Shown here: piece by piece, positions 50,301-56,295 of the stretch | How the letters are laid out: each line of letters begins with the position of its first letter | Numbering within the stretch: the first letter of the stretch is position 1 | From: a virus | Length of the DNA stretch: 56,295 bases | Strand: one strand, 5' to 3' | Virus record (IMG/VR): IMGVR_UViG_3300020196_000044 | Coordinates: 1 to 56,295 of that record | The notes under the pieces: model-generated | The model's input: only the letters and a program-made list of their open reading frames with translations | What the model was told of the DNA's origin: nothing | The model's database searches: none | Translations under genes and position numbers: made by a program

Positions 50301-52327
50301 ATCTCAACATCTGATGTATCTCCAAATGATATTAATCTAGAATCAGCTGCCATTGAAGTAGTTTTTGCAACTGCTATTTTATTCCAATTTTCTTTTGGAG
50401 TATAGTTTGATACTAAACGACGTAATGTATATAATCCCTTATACTTATCACTTTTATTAACTAATTTTCTACCACCAATAACTCTTTGTTCAATACCTTC
50501 TTCAATAGAAGTTCCACCAGCTGGAACAGTATTATCAATAAATTGTTTGAAGTCCCCAATTTTATAGAATTCATAATCTTGTTCATAAAGATATTTGTAA
50601 TTTAAGTAAGTATATGATGTTTGTACTTCATTTCTCCATAGAATAATCCAACTTTTATTTGCATTAGATGCGGAAACATCTTCATCTTTTGTAAAATAGA
50701 ACCAATCTATTTTGTATTCATTATAAGCTTCTAAGAAATGGTCAATTGTGATATCTTTATATCTAAGTTCTTGTTCACCAATACGTGCAACAAAATACAA
50801 TGATTGTGTCGTTGGACCATCTTGTATTTGTCCAGATGATCCTGTTTGAGTAATTTGAGTGTACCCAAAACTTGAATCAAATACTATAACATTACCAGAA
50901 AAATATGCAACTTGATCATTATTATTTCCTGGAGTTATTGTATACGTTGTGTCTAATTCTACTGTAACTGTTTTAGTAGTATCATTTAAAGCAATAACTT
51001 TGTATCTTCTTGCTAATCTATTTGGATCACCAGAGTAAACCCTGTAATCATAAATGTAATCATTAATCATAAAATTTTTATATAACCATTCATCGGTAAT
51101 TGTTAGGGTATTGCCAGATACTGTATATCCACCACCTTGAATAGTTCTACGATGATAAATTGTATTTAAATATTTTGTTGTTGATCTATTTGCCCAGGGA
51201 ATGTATCTAACGACGCATCTATAACCAGAATTTATAACAACATTTGCAGTTGGGAAAGTGAGTGTATTTTGCTCTAATATATTCATATCACGAGTTACAT
51301 TGATATAGAAGGAAGTTACTGTCCCTGTTGTATTTGCTGCAAATACTTTATATTGTCTAGATTTTACTGGTCCCTCATCAACTTGTAAATAGACAAAATC
51401 ACCTGTTTTGAGGTTTACTGCAGTATCTAATTGAATTAATACAAATTGACTATCTGCCCCTTCAGCATTCATTTCTGTTATAGCATATGGAGCATTTCCT
51501 GGATTCCCATAAAATGCTTTAACGTAAGAAGGTGAAGTTTTTGATTGGAATGAAAACTCACATAACCCAGAAGTATTAATTCTAAAGAAATGAGTACCAT
51601 TCTCTGTTGGTTTGTAGTAACCTTGCCAGTTTACACCACCAAATAAAGATAAGAAAGTATTTTGAACTTTATTACCATAAATGAATCTTCCACGTTCCCA
51701 AAAATTATCTGTATATGTTATATCTTCTTCAGTTAATGGGTCATAAATTCTATTCAAATAAAGTAATTTTTCATCATAATTTCTAATAAATGTCCAATTA
51801 TTTACAGTTCCTGATGTATGTGATGGTGCAGTGGATGTGGAAACATTATTTGCATCCATGCTATAAAGTTTATTATTTGCAAGCACAACTTCAGCATATG
51901 CATACAATTGATTAGCAACAAATAGTTGTGGTTCTCTAATAATTTGATCAGAATCATAATATGTTGCTTTTGGACCATCACCACCAAGGAAAAATGGTTC
52001 TCCAGTGCTAAAATATGCACTATCTAATCTATTCTTAATTTTAATGATTGGTTTGTAAATTGTTGGGTTGCTATTATTTTGAATTACTCCGTTTGCAACA
52101 ACAGTAAATAGAACAGTAACACCATTCAAACTTGCAAATGTGGATGTAGTGATGTTAGTTGTATAAATTTGACGAATAGGTTCTAAGTCAAGAGTAGTAA
52201 ATGACGACTTTGCACCTAACATACTAGGTGTCTTTAATAAATTATTAAGTGCAGTTGTTGGACTTGGGAGATCACTCAAATTACGATCTCTTCTTAAACC
52301 AAATCTGTTAAATGCTTTTGATGCCAT
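47363..52327 (-). CDS. Giant glycine-rich adhesin candidate with PA14-like parts
   Basis: Encodes 1654 aa starting MASKAFNRFGLRRDRNLSDL. Residues about 228-262 (FGGVNWQGYYKPTENGTHFF, RINTSGLCEFSFQ) and about 555-590 (AYNEYKIDWFYFTKDEDVSA, WIILWRN) resemble the two ends of a PA14 carbohydrate-binding domain, possibly split by insertions. Residues about 850-1090 are a glycine-rich domain with repeated runs of four to eight Gly (GGGGGGFTAIFSGDRTTGNW; AGGGGGGGYYGGGAGRG), like the polyglycine-II sandwich of S16-type gp38 adhesins. The C-terminal 550 residues are beta-rich. It is transcribed towards the other fibre genes from its own late promoter and is the best receptor-binding candidate here. 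Confidence 0.8.
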   Translation of the reverse strand: MASKAFNRFGLRRDRNLSDLPSPTTALNNLLKTPSMLGAKSSFTTLDLEPIRQIYTTNITTSTFASLNGVTVLFTVVANGVIQNNSNPTIYKPIIKIKNRLDSAYFSTGEPFFLGGDGPKATYYDSDQIIREPQLFVANQLYAYAEVVLANNKLYSMDANNVSTSTAPSHTSGTVNNWTFIRNYDEKLLYLNRIYDPLTEEDITYTDNFWERGRFIYGNKVQNTFLSLFGGVNWQGYYKPTENGTHFFRINTSGLCEFSFQSKTSPSYVKAFYGNPGNAPYAITEMNAEGADSQFVLIQLDTAVNLKTGDFVYLQVDEGPVKSRQYKVFAANTTGTVTSFYINVTRDMNILEQNTLTFPTANVVINSGYRCVVRYIPWANRSTTKYLNTIYHRRTIQGGGYTVSGNTLTITDEWLYKNFMINDYIYDYRVYSGDPNRLARRYKVIALNDTTKTVTVELDTTYTITPGNNNDQVAYFSGNVIVFDSSFGYTQITQTGSSGQIQDGPTTQSLYFVARIGEQELRYKDITIDHFLEAYNEYKIDWFYFTKDEDVSASNANKSWIILWRNEVQTSYTYLNYKYLYEQDYEFYKIGDFKQFIDNTVPAGGTSIEEGIEQRVIGGRKLVNKSDKYKGLYTLRRLVSNYTPKENWNKIAVAKTTSMAADSRLISFGDTSDVEIGNYIIESGLGNGTAQGDAFAAPKYIPLGTRVTEVLLGAGAITSKKLTSGSSSISVNFLDHNGYITSGILVKNNTTAPFKYEFLGNGEGLSIGKTLIFPNSPSESTYIRLTSVKYKEQRALDNSLIAPAVVTIEANGLTQTIDLSQIAFFDTFTPGVLYKLIPQNNFTATVYCIGAGGGPSGNNVKGGNGGAAQGNINFQANTTYTVVVGTGTNSYLPGYPGGGTGGNYLGSTKGGGGGGFTAIFSGDRTTGNWTAASTILLAGGGGGGGNDPSVGGAGGNTNGGTATPITGIRGGRGGTQSAGGAGGSSGGITGQAGSQFQGGSAQTVTGTVNGQLVSFTAGGGGGGGYYGGGAGRGFVTGSPLSGQSNDGGGGGGSGRLGNSIVANTGAFSSNNSSGGGNATGSVGNPGSFRIKLAGATQTASTGIIVSVYDVTLDKEPTFFQQNNFVNQRAAVAFYHDRGCDITKPLQYFCLNSGCAQNNYDVAADRVKTKYIITEIDNGDVPGNNVRWTESSSTGSFDPYLNNGNNPARDILINGTASVAWWSEAFPNQNFENHSEAQFDGGKRYASNCIFAKLTGTKIAASLQQEGHTNLTTDYVPIGFIEGMIRVDNSIWTGTTVSGNDQKRYYFIIRLANRWQSYTDFDTFADGGQRGKIVDFTRYPSSDFDLEYFGFAPNASIMLQLALTSIRNISTGTQLDTARQTYFDNKTQAIYYDRIHRITADITLTTAQRAYFQNQTSFARYNSNTLQTEWVLPAGSYYKTLSTTGLLVWFANFEDLQHTHSLYAYPFEPSIQTPSQLPISRRTQNSINIYQTDGPVKITSDTWQTQQFRYMHYRRKQYEVLPMPIFIENRFPGIRALNSNSQTTDVTQFLANTVNKLSVFTFSNNLDNKELCCPPLDTSPPFDTSAIGLSSTSSEPNISIGGLVNIRTLSGTHPDTKIHNIPSTQSLTSLKVDKKLKINFGGTSYDLLIADTKPF

Positions 52328-52336
52328 GCTTAGGTC

Positions 52337-52364
52337 TTGACTTTTAAAGTATTTATGGTATGAT
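52337..52364 (+). promoter_or_regulatory. Sigma-70-type promoter
   Basis: TTGACT (52337-52342) and TATGAT (52359-52364) with a 16-bp spacer, 20 bases before the coiled-coil gene. The opposite-strand late promoter at 52350-52357 lies within its spacer. Confidence 0.72.
52350..52357 (-). promoter_or_regulatory. T4-type late promoter of the adhesin gene
   Basis: Read on the minus strand, CATAAATA fits NATAAATA and lies 23 bases upstream of the adhesin start codon at 52327. Confidence 0.68.
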
Positions 52365-52383
52365 ATTTAAAAACGGAGTATTT

Positions 52384-52602
52384 ATGGATTTAGAAAAGTA
52401 TTGTTCAAACATTGAAAATCAAATTAAAGAAGTTAAATATGACATCATGATTAAGGAAGAGGAATTGAATAAGTTGAAGGATTTTGCTTCCAGATTAACT
52501 GGTGGTCTTGAAGTTCTTACGCAATTAAAGAAAGAAAATCCAGCAGAAACTTTGAAAAGGGAAATACAACAGACAGTTGATGAACTGGCACAGGACTCTT
52601 GA
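52384..52602 (+). CDS. Coiled-coil small protein
   Basis: Encodes 72 aa, MDLEKYCSNIENQIKEVKYD onward, with ACGGAG before the ATG. Heptad-like hydrophobic spacing runs through IKEEELNKLKDFASRLTGGL and LTQLKKENPAETLKREIQQT. It is first in the right-hand early group; the stop lies in the -35 box of the next promoter. Function unknown. Confidence 0.68.
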   Translation: MDLEKYCSNIENQIKEVKYDIMIKEEELNKLKDFASRLTGGLEVLTQLKKENPAETLKREIQQTVDELAQDS

Positions 52603-52627
52603 CGCGAACATTCAGGTGCTCTATATT
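52599..52627 (+). promoter_or_regulatory. Sigma-70-type promoter
   Basis: TTGACG (52599-52604) and TATATT (52622-52627), spacer 17 bp, 24 bases upstream of the next ATG. The -35 box overlaps the stop codon of the previous gene. Confidence 0.78.
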
Positions 52628-52651
52628 GAATGAGTTCAAGGGAAACACCCA

Positions 52652-53086
52652 ATGCAATTCACCGACTTCCTCGCCCACCAACAGAACACCACCCTCATCG
52701 CTGAGAAGGTTGAGGACTATGCACTGATGCTGTGTGATGCTCTGTACATGAATCTCAAGAACCAGCAGATTCGCTCTCACGAGCGTTCTATTCGTGAAGA
52801 GATCAACATGGACTACCACCAGTCAAAGATTGAGCACATTAAGAACCACGGTCCTGATGTAGAATTCTACTGCAAACGTGGTCGTAAGTATCTTAAACTG
52901 ATCATGCGTGATGCTGGTGGTCAGCAGCATGTTCATGCTTTCATTGATCGCAGCAACGGTGAGGTGTTCAAACCAGCATCGTGGCAAGCACCTGCTAAAG
53001 GTGTTCGTTTCAATCTTCTTCTTGATCAATCACGTGAGTGGTTGTATGAGCACGCTGATTGGGCAGGCGGTTATCTTTACAAGTGA
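52652..53086 (+). CDS. Conserved hypothetical protein with GC-richer codons
   Basis: Encodes 144 aa starting MQFTDFLAHQQNTTLIAEKV. The middle (EFYCKRGRKYLKLIMRDAGG, QQHVHAFIDRSNGEVFKPAS, WQAPAKGVRFNLLLDQSREW) is a compact beta-rich segment with a GEVFKPASW block, conserved in small cyanophage proteins as far as I recall. Codon choice (many C- and G-ending codons such as GAC, ACC, CTC) differs visibly from the fibre genes. The stop overlaps the next ATG (TGATG). No enzymatic motif. Confidence 0.7.
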   Translation: MQFTDFLAHQQNTTLIAEKVEDYALMLCDALYMNLKNQQIRSHERSIREEINMDYHQSKIEHIKNHGPDVEFYCKRGRKYLKLIMRDAGGQQHVHAFIDRSNGEVFKPASWQAPAKGVRFNLLLDQSREWLYEHADWAGGYLYK

Positions 53087-53529
53087 TGAGAGAACGCAAC
53101 CTCGACAATATCCCTCAGGGCACCTGTGTGTGCTCTGAGTGTGGTCAAGAGAAAGATAACACTGAATACCAGTGGTACAGTAACAGGTTTACTAAAGATG
53201 GTTATCGTCTCAGGGTCAATACCTATTGTCGTACTTGCTCAACTAGAATCACTAAAGACCTGTCTGCTATTAAACGTAAAGTAAAGCATCAACATCCACA
53301 ACCTGCATATGGAGAACCATGTGCAATTTGCAAGAAACCAGTATATAAACATAAAAGTGAGGTTCCTGCTGGTGTGGATGGTACTTGGGGTTGGCAATGC
53401 GATCACGACCATGAGACCAATGAGTTTCGTGGTTGGTTGTGTAAGAAATGCAATACTGGATTGGGTGCATTGGGAGATAATTTAGAATCACTATTACGAG
53501 CGGTAGAATATCTTAATGGCAAAACGTAA
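53086..53529 (+). CDS. Endonuclease VII / HNH-like nuclease
   Basis: Encodes 147 aa from MRERNLDNIPQGTCVCSECG. Four Cys-x2-Cys pairs can be read: CSECG, CRTCS, CAICK and CKKC, suggesting zinc binding. The core CDHDHETNEFRGWLCKKCNT then GLGALGDNLESLLRAVEYL is the signature of the recombination endonuclease VII family (T4 gp49-like, His-Me finger), where DHDH carries the active histidine. It could resolve branched DNA before packaging or be a stand-alone homing-type nuclease; T4 gp49 is 157 aa, which favours the former on size. The in-frame upstream extension to 53059 overlaps the previous gene and is rejected. Confidence 0.82.
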   Translation: MRERNLDNIPQGTCVCSECGQEKDNTEYQWYSNRFTKDGYRLRVNTYCRTCSTRITKDLSAIKRKVKHQHPQPAYGEPCAICKKPVYKHKSEVPAGVDGTWGWQCDHDHETNEFRGWLCKKCNTGLGALGDNLESLLRAVEYLNGKT

Positions 53530-53725
53530 AACACCTATTGATTATGGAGATAACCCATATATCCTAGAGGATGAAATACCGCCTCTAGGATTTACTTGTT
53601 TAGATGGTAAAGTGGCAGCAATACCATTTGGTGATAATCAATATATGATTATCATTAATGGTCAACAAGTAAAAGTATGCAGATCTAGAGAATCTGCCAT
53701 TAAATTATTGGAGAATCAAAAATGA
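53516..53725 (+). CDS. Hypothetical small protein
   Basis: Encodes 69 aa, MAKRKTPIDYGDNPYILEDE then IPPLGFTCLDGKVAAIPFGD. The C-terminal half reads as a short beta-sheet (YMIIINGQQVKVCRSRESAI). Overlaps the nuclease gene by 14 bases and the next by four. No family recognised; translational coupling with the nuclease is the only contextual hint. Confidence 0.65.
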   Translation: MAKRKTPIDYGDNPYILEDEIPPLGFTCLDGKVAAIPFGDNQYMIIINGQQVKVCRSRESAIKLLENQK

Positions 53726-53964
53726 ATCCAAACATGCAAGCACATTTCACATATGCCTATGGTGTTGATGGTACATTGTTTGTTACTATCAGACCAGAAT
53801 TCTTAAACCAAATTAAGTGGTGGGACACTACATCTGGTGGTGTTCCACTTGAACTGTCATTTGGTGGCATCACCAAGATGAATGACTGGGGTAACAATGT
53901 CAACCTGACCATCCAGCGTGTGCCAGTTAAGCAAGTGTCCACTGATCTGCCACAGACCCTCTAA
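53722..53964 (+). CDS. Hypothetical small protein
   Basis: Encodes 80 aa starting MNPNMQAHFTYAYGVDGTLF. Mostly beta strands (LFVTIRPEF, LELSFGGITK, VNLTIQRVPV) with a WWD turn; it probably forms a small barrel. No family. A weak -10-like TATATT at 53971 lies after its stop, but I see no matching -35 box. Confidence 0.65.
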   Translation: MNPNMQAHFTYAYGVDGTLFVTIRPEFLNQIKWWDTTSGGVPLELSFGGITKMNDWGNNVNLTIQRVPVKQVSTDLPQTL

Positions 53965-54020
53965 ACCGTGTATATTAATGGAGTCGGGGGCAAACCGACA
54001 CCACACATCACTTTCTGATT

Positions 54021-54410
54021 ATGGCAACCCGCTCTTTCATTGCTCTTAAGCACCTTGACGACACCTTCAGCGGCGTCTACTGCCATTGGGATGGGTATCC
54101 TGAGTACAATGGCAAAATTCTGCGTGATGACTACACTGACCGTAACAAGATCGTTGATCTGCTTGACGGTGGTGACATCTCTTCTCTAAAAACTGATCAT
54201 GATTGGGATCGCAACCCTATGCCTACTGGTGTTCTATACTATGCTGATCGTGGAGATGATGCAGCAGTTCAGCACTTTCAATCTGTTGTTGATCTTGAAG
54301 ATACTGCTCGTGGCATGGGATGTGATTATCTCTATGTTTATGATGAGAGCAAGTGGATCTGTGAAGATCTGAGCAACAGTGATTTCATCCCTCTTGCTAC
54401 TGTTGCTTAA
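54021..54410 (+). CDS. Phage-wide conserved protein (MATRS...YCHWDGYP type)
   Basis: Encodes 129 aa. MATRSFIALKHLDDTFSGVY, CHWDGYPEYNGKILRDDYTD and KIVDLLDGGDISSL belong to a family found in many unrelated phages and prophages, recognisable by MATRS-x-I, the C-H-W-DGYP block and L-x-x-GD-x-SSL. No function is established. The less AT-rich codon use groups it with its right-hand neighbours. It is preceded by a 56-base gap holding a possible weak promoter. Confidence 0.8.
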   Translation: MATRSFIALKHLDDTFSGVYCHWDGYPEYNGKILRDDYTDRNKIVDLLDGGDISSLKTDHDWDRNPMPTGVLYYADRGDDAAVQHFQSVVDLEDTARGMGCDYLYVYDESKWICEDLSNSDFIPLATVA

Positions 54411-54411
54411 A

Positions 54412-54561
54412 TTGACTTACCAAGAACTTCTCGACTTTTGCAAGTTCTTTTCTGAACGAGATCCTGATATAGTAAAGGATCTCGTTCCTTTCAACCTTAC
54501 TAAAACCACTAAAACCACTACAACTACTAAAACTACTGAGGAATTTGATTATGCCTGCTAA
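54412..54561 (+). CDS. Possible small protein with Thr/Lys repeat, TTG start
   Basis: Encodes 49 aa if started at TTG 54412: (M)TYQELLDFCKFFSERDPDI then VKDLVPFNLTKTTKTTTTT. An ATG at 54379 in the same frame lies inside the preceding gene. The acidic helix followed by a TTK repeat, encoded by repeated ACT/AAA/ACC codons, looks protein-like, but the DNA also forms two perfect hairpins, so part of its regularity may reflect RNA structure. Confidence 0.45.
   Translation: MTYQELLDFCKFFSERDPDIVKDLVPFNLTKTTKTTTTTKTTEEFDYAC
54422..54487 (+). repeat. Two consecutive perfect inverted repeats
   Basis: AAGAACTT (54422-54429) with AAGTTCTT (54442-54449), and GAACGAGATCC (54454-54464) with GGATCTCGTTC (54477-54487). 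Loops are 12 bases each. Both fall within the possible 49-aa gene, and the second is followed by CTTTC rather than a T run. Confidence 0.7.
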
Positions 54562-54733
54562 TTTGATGATCACCATGCTCCGTAAGGGCAAAACTGGTTT
54601 TGAGATTATGAACATTCTTGATGCAATCACTGGTAGTAGCAATGATGATGCTGCTGGATATGATTATGTTGAATCTCCTATGATTGAATCTGTTCTTGGT
54701 ATTCAACCTACTCTGGAACCTGTTGAGTTCTGA
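54551..54733 (+). CDS. Hypothetical small acidic protein
   Basis: Encodes 60 aa, MPANLMITMLRKGKTGFEIM then NILDAITGSSNDDAAGYDYV. A Lys-Gly-Lys segment is followed by a helix and an acidic, Pro-containing end (SPMIESVLGIQPTLEPVEF). Similar short proteins with a G-x-E-I/L-L-x-x-L-D pattern occur in cyanophages. Its stop shares a base with the next ATG. Confidence 0.65.
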   Translation: MPANLMITMLRKGKTGFEIMNILDAITGSSNDDAAGYDYVESPMIESVLGIQPTLEPVEF

Positions 54734-54858
54734 TGCCTAACACTTACACTTTTACTGGCGATGCTGTTACCTTCCTTGGTTTGGTTGGTGTTGCTTCAAC
54801 GTTTCTTATTATTGTTACTGCCTTCCGTCGTTACCACAATTCTCCTCTTCGTAAATAA
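54733..54858 (+). CDS. 41-aa membrane peptide
   Basis: Encodes MPNTYTFTGDAVTFLGLVGV followed by ASTFLIIVTAFRRYHNSPLR and Lys. One membrane helix (about 12-31) is followed by a basic tail, so the C-terminus is probably cytoplasmic. The size is like small thylakoid peptides, but no photosystem family can be recognised. The start overlaps the previous stop; a terminator follows 22 bases after its end. Confidence 0.55.
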   Translation: MPNTYTFTGDAVTFLGLVGVASTFLIIVTAFRRYHNSPLRK

Positions 54859-54879
54859 TAAGTAACGCTTATCAATCAA

Positions 54880-54902
54880 GGGGTTGCCAAGGCACCCCTT
54901 TT
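54880..54902 (+). terminator. Intrinsic terminator overlapping a promoter
   Basis: GGGG-T-TGCC pairs with GGCA-CCCC (one bulged T), loop AA, with flanking AA/TT pairs, followed by TTTT. TTGCCA inside the stem serves as the -35 box of the next promoter. Confidence 0.75.
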
Positions 54903-54912
54903 CTAGTATGAT
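54884..54912 (+). promoter_or_regulatory. Sigma-70-type promoter
   Basis: TTGCCA (54884-54889) and TATGAT (54907-54912) with a 17-bp spacer, 23 bases before the next start. Confidence 0.75.
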
Positions 54913-54935
54913 TACAAGGTAATCAAGAAACCCCC

Positions 54936-55199
54936 ATGACTGACTTCCCCACCCTGCAATCCAAGGACGGCACGATGCTGGTTGGATTTTACCCCGTGCA
55001 GACGCCTTTCGGTGACATCTCTGAAGAATGGTGTCTACAGGTGCTCTCCTGGAAAGGTGTTGATCAGATCTCCAAGAAGTATCTGAATCGTGTTGAGAAA
55101 GCCTGTGCGATTCGTGATCGCCTGGCTTATGATTATGTGGTGACAGGTGACAACCAGGACCTGCCTCAACTTGGTAATCCTTTCTATGGTACTTGCTGA
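54936..55199 (+). CDS. Hypothetical protein
   Basis: Encodes 87 aa starting MTDFPTLQSKDGTMLVGFYP. The body (FGDISEEWCLQVLSWKGVDQ, ISKKYLNRVEKACAIRDRLA) suggests a beta hairpin then a helix. It is expressed from its own promoter and its codons are among the most GC-rich of the window. No family recognised. The 65 bases after it contain the palindrome GAGTTAACTC (near 55255-55264) just before the next ATG. Confidence 0.68.
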   Translation: MTDFPTLQSKDGTMLVGFYPVQTPFGDISEEWCLQVLSWKGVDQISKKYLNRVEKACAIRDRLAYDYVVTGDNQDLPQLGNPFYGTC

Positions 55200-55264
55200 T
55201 GGCACTTTTCTGACAACAGGAAATCAGATATAGATAGTAACTGCCCATTGCATGAGTTAACTCA

Positions 55265-55588
55265 ATGAGTTGGATTGAATACTATTTCCAGCATGTCATC
55301 CCTACGGGGTTCAGGACCCTCTCCAGCGCCTTTGAGATCTGGGGTGACCTGATGACTGGAAACTACCAGGGATACGCCCTCCTGGACGACGACGACCCCT
55401 TCCAGTGCTGTTATGAATGGTTCTGGGTAAGCTTGGGGGAGGACAATGTATATGAAAAAGAGTTTTTAGAATATTTGTTAAAACTTGCTGATGATATTGA
55501 CAAAGGCATCACGCCAGTGTATCCTATAGATGACCAGTTAACCCGAATCAATGAATTACTCAACAATGTTAAAATTGACGAAGAATGA
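55265..55588 (+). CDS. Hypothetical acidic protein
   Basis: Encodes 107 aa: MSWIEYYFQHVIPTGFRTLS, then FEIWGDLMTGNYQGYALLDD and FLEYLLKLADDIDKGITPVY. The protein is acidic and rich in aromatic residues. Codon use changes within the gene, GC-rich up to about 55435 and AT-rich after, which may mark a recombination joint. Overlaps the next small gene by 23 bases. Function unknown. Confidence 0.62.
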   Translation: MSWIEYYFQHVIPTGFRTLSSAFEIWGDLMTGNYQGYALLDDDDPFQCCYEWFWVSLGEDNVYEKEFLEYLLKLADDIDKGITPVYPIDDQLTRINELLNNVKIDEE

Positions 55589-55712
55589 ACTTAGTATTCT
55601 GCTTTCCACCATGCAGATTTTAAACTCTAAAGATCAAAAGAAATTAGAAACCACATATGGTTCTATCTCTGCTCTTTACAATAAACTGTATACTGTTTCT
55701 GAACAACTTTAA
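55566..55712 (+). CDS. 48-aa helical protein
   Basis: Encodes MLKLTKNELSILLSTMQILN then SKDQKKLETTYGSISALYNK. The L-x-x-x-E-L-x-x-L-x-x-x-M helix and the final KLYTVSEQL look like a small helical hairpin. It sits between two larger genes and overlaps the upstream one by 23 bases. No family recognised. Confidence 0.52.
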   Translation: MLKLTKNELSILLSTMQILNSKDQKKLETTYGSISALYNKLYTVSEQL

Positions 55713-55717
55713 ACTAA

Positions 55718-56083
55718 ATGAAAAAACTACTGATCATCTGCTCTGTTTTATTCGCTCTTCCTGCAGGTGCATTTCCTGTATTCAAATATCAAACCCCTTG
55801 CCATCTTGAAAGGAAAGAATTAAACCAATATCTTAAAGATGTATGCACTGTAGTTGAAACTCGTGAAAAAGGCGGTGCTCTTCGTACTCGTAACATTTAC
55901 TCTAATAAATTTGGTTTGACTATCAAAGGACGATTTGTTCAAGGCAAAGGTTACATGACATGGGATTCTCATAACAAATATGAATACAAATGGGATTATA
56001 TTATCGGTAGGGTTGCAGGAGATACTCAACCCCATACCTATGTAATGCCAGGTATTTTGCTAGAAAACATTTCTTGGGATTGA
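55718..56083 (+). CDS. Exported protein with signal peptide
   Basis: Encodes 121 aa. MKKLLIICSVLFALPAGAFP is a classical Sec signal peptide (Lys-Lys, hydrophobic core, A-x-A near residue 18). The mature part has two Cys (TPCHLERKELN, KDVCTVVETR) that could form a disulfide, and GYMTWDSHNKYEYKWDYIIG with a beta-rich look. It is probably periplasmic or thylakoid-lumenal in the infected cell. No family recognised; such small exported proteins occur in many cyanophages. Confidence 0.72.
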   Translation: MKKLLIICSVLFALPAGAFPVFKYQTPCHLERKELNQYLKDVCTVVETREKGGALRTRNIYSNKFGLTIKGRFVQGKGYMTWDSHNKYEYKWDYIIGRVAGDTQPHTYVMPGILLENISWD

Positions 56084-56089
56084 GGAAGT

Positions 56090-56295
56090 ATGAATAATGA
56101 TATGCCCTGGGTTGATCTCACACAAGAAGAGATCGATCAACTTCGTCAACAAAAACAACACCTCACAGAATATGGACAACAGAAACTACGAGAACGCATT
56201 ACTGCCAACATGGATGGTGGTGTCGGTGGATCATGGAAGGTACACAAAATGAGTCGATTTGAAAAGAATCCAGACGAAATTGTGCTGGAAGATGT
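56090..56295 (+). CDS. N-terminal part of a hypothetical protein, cut by the window end
   Basis: The first 68 codons are visible: MNNDMPWVDLTQEEIDQLRQ, QKQHLTEYGQQKLRERITAN, then DGGVGGSWKVHKMSRFEKNP. GAGGAAG before the ATG is a good ribosome binding site. Gln-rich helical start, then a Gly turn. No family recognised. Confidence 0.6.
   Translation, partial: MNNDMPWVDLTQEEIDQLRQQKQHLTEYGQQKLRERITANMDGGVGGSWKVHKMSRFEKNPDEIVLED

Noticed and set aside
53965-54020. Promoter ahead of the gene at 54021
   Set aside because: TATATT at 53971 could be a -10 box, but no acceptable -35 box lies 15-19 bases upstream.
54733-54858. Photosystem small-subunit identity for the 41-aa membrane peptide
   Set aside because: Size and one helix fit, but no residues diagnostic for a psb or psa family are present.

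Overview
The window is part of a T4-like (myovirus) cyanophage genome, most probably one infecting Synechococcus or Prochlorococcus. It is AT-rich and almost entirely coding, with gene ends that overlap by 1-11 bases. It carries T4 core genes (the gp33, gp59 and gp32 replication/late-transcription genes, gp53/gp48/gp4, a gp26/tape-measure/gp27/gp5 hub series). It also carries genes typical of cyanophages: ThyX, PhoH, a DUF1825-like protein, a CP12-like peptide and very large repeat-rich fibre genes. Identifications rest on reading motifs in the translated sequence; no database search was run.

Layout. (1) 1-6.2 kb, plus strand: the tail end of an unidentified gene, a terminator, then a metabolic/replication block: small protein, glutaredoxin, membrane protein, DUF6433-like protein, thyX, phoH, a PD-(D/E)XK exonuclease, gp33, gp59, DUF1825-like protein, gp32. 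It is closed by a strong terminator at 6171. (2) 6.2-8.8 kb, minus strand: gp53, gp48, an unassigned conserved protein and gp4. (3) 8.8-19.6 kb, plus strand: a tail/baseplate operon that begins at a T4-type late promoter. The order is tube-like protein, gp26-like chaperone with a probable -1 frameshift extension, tape measure with an M23 peptidase, a second long protein with a lambda-R-like muramidase, gp27-like hub, CP12-like protein, gp5-like hub and a needle-like protein. (4) 19.6-24.4 kb: an accessory strip with four tRNAs (Leu-UAA, Thr-UGU, Ala-UGC, Asn-GUU), a Phd/YefM-like protein, many tiny genes, several sigma-70-like promoters and a probable short RNA. (5) 24.4-47.4 kb, plus strand: six consecutive giant structural genes (779-1678 aa) behind late promoters. 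They include a beta-helix fibre, two proteins sharing a paralogous domain, one with leucine-rich repeats and one with a dockerin-like calcium-binding pair. (6) 47.4-52.3 kb, minus strand: a 1654-aa protein with a glycine-rich domain, the best candidate for the receptor-binding adhesin. (7) 52.3-56.3 kb, plus strand: small early-type genes with visibly less AT-rich codon use, including an endonuclease VII/HNH-like protein and a secreted protein.

How the parts fit. Early/middle functions (regions 1, 4, 7) sit behind promoters with TTGACA-like and TATAAT-like boxes. Virion genes (regions 3, 5, 6) sit behind NATAAATA late boxes, which gp33 would help to activate. The tail cassette has the canonical tube - chaperone - frameshifted chaperone - tape measure order. 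Its peptidoglycan-cutting activities appear to be carried by the two long proteins following the chaperone rather than by gp5. The most notable observations are the likely frameshift at 10255, the repeated placement of promoter -35 boxes inside hairpins (some doubling as terminators), the CP12-like gene inside the baseplate operon, and the domain repertoire of the giant fibre genes.
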